Below are positions 6,158 to 8,762 of a stretch of DNA of 8,762 nucleotides, in pieces (the first letter of the stretch is position 1; every line of letters starts with the position of its first letter). The stretch lies in NCBI GenBank assembly GCA_003141915.1, contig PLNY01000152.1, positions 1 to 8,762 of the forward strand, read 5' to 3'. The translations under genes and the position numbers were made by a program. Under the pieces are notes generated by a model. It saw nothing but the letters and a program-made list of their open reading frames with translations, did not search any database and was not told the DNA's origin. Source of the DNA: Anaerolineae bacterium (GTDB lineage Bacteria > Chloroflexota > Anaerolineae > Anaerolineales > Villigracilaceae).

Positions 6158-7318
6158 TCATGGGAATAAAGGGAGTTGTCTTGCCATTTGCTTTCCATCT
6201 AATAAAACAAAAGGCGCTATACGCTTCGTGTTCATTCCGATTCTTCCAAGAGATGATAGATCATGGATTTTTCCTGTCTGGCGTAGACGCAGGATTATCT
6301 CAACGCCATTCAGACCGATGCCAGGGATGCGCAATAATTCGCGTTTTTCTGCCCGATTAATCTCCACAGGGTGTTCAGCCAAATTCAATTGCGCCCACGC
6401 CAGTTTCGGATCGGATTGAAGCGGAAGAAAACCATGATCCGTGAACGGCATGTCTTCCAAGTCAAAGCCATAATCGCGAAGCAAAAAGGAGGCTTGATAC
6501 AAACGATGTTCGCGCAATGGATCGGTGGCGGTTTTATTTTCAAACGGAGTATCTGCGATTGGATTGAATGCTGAAAAGTAAGCGCGTTTAAGCCGGACAT
6601 TTTTATTGAGCCATGCTGTTGTGGTCAATAACTCGAGATCGCTTTCGTCCGCGCCGCCGACAACGAATTGAGTGGTGGTCGAGGGCCAGCGGCCATTCCA
6701 GCCTTTGTAAGCGGGTTGTTTTTTGCGGATTTCTTCAAGCCATCTCAAAGGTTGTAATAGTTCATCCAAAAATTGTTTATGCGGTGCAAGCTTCGCCAAC
6801 CGATTTGTGTTAGGCGCTTCGAGATTGATCGAGACGCGATCAGCCAATTGCATCGAACGTTCCACTTGAGCTTTCTCCGCGCCCGGCATGATCTTCAAAT
6901 GAATGTAACCTCGAAAACCCAATTTATTCCGCAAGATGTCCGCCGTGTCCAATAATTGATCCTGCGTTCGTATTCCGCCGCCCGCGATGCCAGAACTCAG
7001 AAATGTTCCTTCAGCAATTCCTTTGCGATTCAATTCGATGAACACGTTCGCAAATTCTTCAGGCTTGAAGGTGGCGCGGCGAAAATCTCGTCCGGCGCGG
7101 AATGGACAGTAATAACAATCGCGCTCGCACGCAGACGTGAGCAGGGTCTTTAATAATTTGATGCTCTGACCATTGGGGAGTTGTGCCGGATGAACGAAAA
7201 CAGCCTCGCGCTGTTTGGGCGTAAAGCAAACCGGCCGCGCTAAGTTTTCACGGCGTTCTTCGGCTGGCTCCAGCTCCATCTGTTCGGATAACAGATGCAA
7301 GCGGTTGATGGAATCCAT
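6158..7318 (-). CDS. Radical SAM protein with C-terminal helix-hairpin-helix, putative DNA modification/repair
   Basis: A 386-aa cytosolic radical SAM enzyme. TSACERDCYYCPF gives the CX3CX2C cluster motif (Cys64, Cys68, Cys71) that binds a 4Fe-4S cluster and SAM. GTFLSSGIAGGG (about 104-115) fits the SAM-binding glycine motif, and GYIHLKIMPGA and DRVSINLEAPN fit later barrel strands. Near the C terminus, LLRIPGIGLNGVEIILRLRQTGKI (about 328-351) is a helix-hairpin-helix of the kind that contacts DNA. The overall pattern (CxxxCxYC, RRATFKPEEF, LSSG, IHLK.MPGA) matches the COG4277/TIGR03916 group, named for linkage to uracil-DNA-glycosylase-like proteins. Its substrate is not established. No such partner gene is in the window. 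The N-terminal region before the cluster is short and unlike the version I recall from that family. The ATG at 7318 has no Shine-Dalgarno site, but a consensus promoter ends 7 nt before it, so the mRNA is probably leaderless. The next ATG (residue 14) also lacks a ribosome binding site. Confidence 0.88.
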   Translation of the reverse strand: MDSINRLHLLSEQMELEPAEERRENLARPVCFTPKQREAVFVHPAQLPNGQSIKLLKTLLTSACERDCYYCPFRAGRDFRRATFKPEEFANVFIELNRKGIAEGTFLSSGIAGGGIRTQDQLLDTADILRNKLGFRGYIHLKIMPGAEKAQVERSMQLADRVSINLEAPNTNRLAKLAPHKQFLDELLQPLRWLEEIRKKQPAYKGWNGRWPSTTTQFVVGGADESDLELLTTTAWLNKNVRLKRAYFSAFNPIADTPFENKTATDPLREHRLYQASFLLRDYGFDLEDMPFTDHGFLPLQSDPKLAWAQLNLAEHPVEINRAEKRELLRIPGIGLNGVEIILRLRQTGKIHDLSSLGRIGMNTKRIAPFVLLDGKQMARQLPLFP

Positions 7319-7325
7319 ACTTGCA

Positions 7326-7353
7326 ATTATAGAACATATATTCTGTTTGTCAA
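7326..7353 (-). promoter_or_regulatory. Consensus promoter of the radical SAM gene
   Basis: Read on the minus strand, TTGACA (7353-7348) and TATAAT (7331-7326) are both perfect, with a 16-nt spacer. The -10 box ends 7 nt before the ATG, so transcription should start at or within a base or two of the start codon. The -35 box overlaps the TGA stop of the upstream kinase gene. The radical SAM gene can thus be expressed separately from the kinase only 31 nt upstream. Confidence 0.8.
7331..7344. promoter_or_regulatory. LexA-box-like near-palindrome within the radical SAM promoter
   Basis: On the plus strand, AGAACATATATTCT pairs 6 of 7 positions across its centre. Its core GAAC-ATAT-ATTC differs at one base from GAAC-N4-GTTC, the LexA operator core of Firmicutes and Actinobacteria. 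It starts at the first base of the -10 box and fills most of the spacer, so a bound repressor would block RNA polymerase. SOS control of a presumed DNA-repair enzyme would make sense. No lexA gene is in view, and the LexA site of this organism is unknown. Confidence 0.45.
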
Positions 7354-8762
7354 GATGCTGATGGAAGAATTACTTCAAAGGTGGTGCCCGAATTTACTTT
7401 GCTTTCCACATTGATCTTGCCGCCATGCGCTTCGACGATCCATGCCACGATGGAAAGGCCGAGGCCGCTGCCGGTTGGGGCAGAGGAGTTGTCGTCTTGA
7501 GTCCGTGCCTGGTCGACGCGATAGAAACGGTCAAAGAGGTGCGGCAAATGCTCGGACGGAATGCCCGGTCCGTTATCTTCCACACGAAGCGAAGCAAATT
7601 CTTTCTTGCCATTTAATTTCACCGAAGTCCCAACCCTTATCTTTTGTCCAGAGCCGGAATACTTGACGGCGTTCTCGATGAGATTGCTGATCATTTGAAT
7701 CAAATATTGACGATCTCCGTTGACAATCAACTCGGGCAATTCAGTTGTCTCAAGCATAACCTGCTGTCGTTCTGCGAGGGCGGTCATGCGTTCCACAGCT
7801 TCCAGTGCCACATCGCTCAAATCTAATGCTTCAAATTGTAGAATCGCCTGACCGGAATCCATGCGTGCCAAAGTCATCAGATCATTCACCATGCGCATCA
7901 TTCTTTCGTTTTCGATATTGATGGTTTGCAAGGCGCGCTGATATTCGGCGGGCGACCGATTCTTGGAAAGCGCTTGATCAATTTCAAGATTAGTGATGGT
8001 CAGCGGCGTGCGAAGTTCATGACTGGCATCCGCAACAAAACGCCGTTGACGGTCGAAGGCAACCTGTAAACGCGAGAGCATGTTATCGAATGTGTTGGCA
8101 AGTTCGGAAAGCTCATCTCGGCCGCGCAGGTTGATGCGGCGGCTCAGGTCGCTTTCGCTGATGTTTTGCGCGGCATGTGTGATCGTCTTGACCGGGTGCA
8201 TGGCGCGATCCGCAAGCCACAATCCACCCGTAAAGGCAATCAACAACATCAACGAGCTGCCGAGGATTAATGAAAGTTTCAATCGTCGAAGTTCGTCGCT
8301 GAGCTTGGTTGGACTGCCAATAATCAGCGCGCCGATCGGTAATCCATCGCGGATCACTGGAGATACGACGAAAAGATAATCAGCGCCAGATGTCTTGCCG
8401 CTTGAATCGGTGACCGAGAGAGTTTGCTCGTAAACATTGAGATTGCGTTGTTGGCTGGCAGTCGAAACGAGATCGCTCACGAGTTTGTTGGTTGGTTTAA
8501 TTCCCCACGTTTGGACAATTTGCGCGTTGGTATCCACAATTACCAACATATCGCCTTGTTGAAGAGGGGGAGCGTTGTCAGGCACATCAGAAAGGCCGAG
8601 GTTTGAATTTTGCCATTCTGCGCTGCGAAAATATCCCAGTATACGGGCAAACTTTTCCTGAATGCTTCCGACAGAATCTTCTTGCAGGTCGCGTGATTGT
8701 CTAAAGTAAATAAAGCCGCTGAACGCGGTCAGGACGACTGCTAATATAAAGACAAACCATAG
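7350..8762 (-). CDS. Membrane sensor histidine kinase (HAMP-HisKA-HATPase), N terminus beyond window edge
   Basis: The frame is open from the right edge to TGA at 7350-7352, giving at least 470 residues. A GTG at 8585 is internal, because the 59 codons upstream of it are open and encode a transmembrane segment (LWFVFILAVVLTAFSGFIYF) that starts at the very edge; only a few residues should be missing. Order: TM1; an extracytoplasmic domain of about 130 residues, possibly Cache/PAS-like (MLVIVDTNAQIV, DYLFVVSPVIRDGLPIGALIIG); TM2 (LSLILGSSLMLLIAFTGGLWLA, around 8212-8280); HAMP; HisKA with DASHELRTPL (His codon at 8019-8021); then NLIENAVKYS, DNGPGIP, LFDRFYRVD, GSGLGLSIV and GTTFEVILP. This is the class that usually pairs with an OmpR-type regulator, probably encoded just upstream, outside the window. 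The signal is unknown. It is co-directional with the radical SAM gene, with 31 nt between them. Confidence 0.93.
   Translation of the reverse strand, partial: LWFVFILAVVLTAFSGFIYFRQSRDLQEDSVGSIQEKFARILGYFRSAEWQNSNLGLSDVPDNAPPLQQGDMLVIVDTNAQIVQTWGIKPTNKLVSDLVSTASQQRNLNVYEQTLSVTDSSGKTSGADYLFVVSPVIRDGLPIGALIIGSPTKLSDELRRLKLSLILGSSLMLLIAFTGGLWLADRAMHPVKTITHAAQNISESDLSRRINLRGRDELSELANTFDNMLSRLQVAFDRQRRFVADASHELRTPLTITNLEIDQALSKNRSPAEYQRALQTINIENERMMRMVNDLMTLARMDSGQAILQFEALDLSDVALEAVERMTALAERQQVMLETTELPELIVNGDRQYLIQMISNLIENAVKYSGSGQKIRVGTSVKLNGKKEFASLRVEDNGPGIPSEHLPHLFDRFYRVDQARTQDDNSSAPTGSGLGLSIVAWIVEAHGGKINVESKVNSGTTFEVILPSAS

Noticed and set aside
8583..8585. GTG as the start of the membrane kinase
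   Set aside because: The reading frame stays open to the window edge and encodes a convincing first transmembrane segment there, so the true start is outside the window.
1..8762. CRISPR arrays, insertion sequences, tRNA or rRNA genes, phage or toxin-antitoxin genes
   Set aside because: I saw no regularly spaced repeats, transposase motifs, cloverleaf sequences or accessory-system genes; the window reads as ordinary chromosomal metabolism and signalling.

Overview
The window looks like ordinary chromosome from a free-living bacterium with mid-range base composition. The style of the two-component proteins (a multi-GAF cytosolic kinase with an H-box of the HNMNNKVG type, and a REC-REC-LuxR regulator) and the radical SAM/HhH protein fit best with Chloroflexota, probably class Anaerolineae. 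That placement is inferred from family resemblance; no rRNA or other phylogenetic marker is present.

Layout, left to right. (1) Positions 1-2554, plus strand: two type I glutamine synthetases in tandem. The first is cut by the left window edge and is of the short GSI-alpha kind. The second is complete, 471 aa, of the GSI-beta kind, with the insertion and the tyrosine that is adenylylated in enterobacteria. A strong intrinsic terminator and a separate promoter between them suggest that they are transcribed independently. (2) Positions 2713-6072, plus strand: a two-gene signalling operon, with a soluble triple-GAF histidine kinase whose stop codon overlaps (ATGA) the start of a response regulator carrying two tandem receiver domains and a LuxR-type DNA-binding domain. 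(3) Positions 6158-8762, minus strand and convergent with the operon: a membrane-bound HAMP/HisKA sensor kinase (its first few codons lie beyond the right edge), followed after 31 nt by a radical SAM protein with a C-terminal helix-hairpin-helix, of the putative DNA modification/repair group linked elsewhere to uracil-DNA-glycosylase-like proteins.

The most notable spot is the junction at 7318-7353. The radical SAM gene has its own promoter with perfect TTGACA and TATAAT boxes. The -10 box ends only 7 nt before the start codon, so the mRNA is probably leaderless. The spacer of this promoter is filled by a near-palindrome matching 7 of the 8 defined bases of the GAAC-N4-GTTC LexA operator. This would place a presumed DNA-repair radical SAM enzyme under SOS control. 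Other items worth checking are the expanded beta3-alpha3 loops in both receiver domains, active-site-adjacent substitutions in the first glutamine synthetase, and small palindromes beside or inside the glnA2 and kinase promoters.

No tRNA, rRNA, CRISPR array, insertion sequence or phage gene was recognised. No gene-free stretch exceeds about 215 bases.
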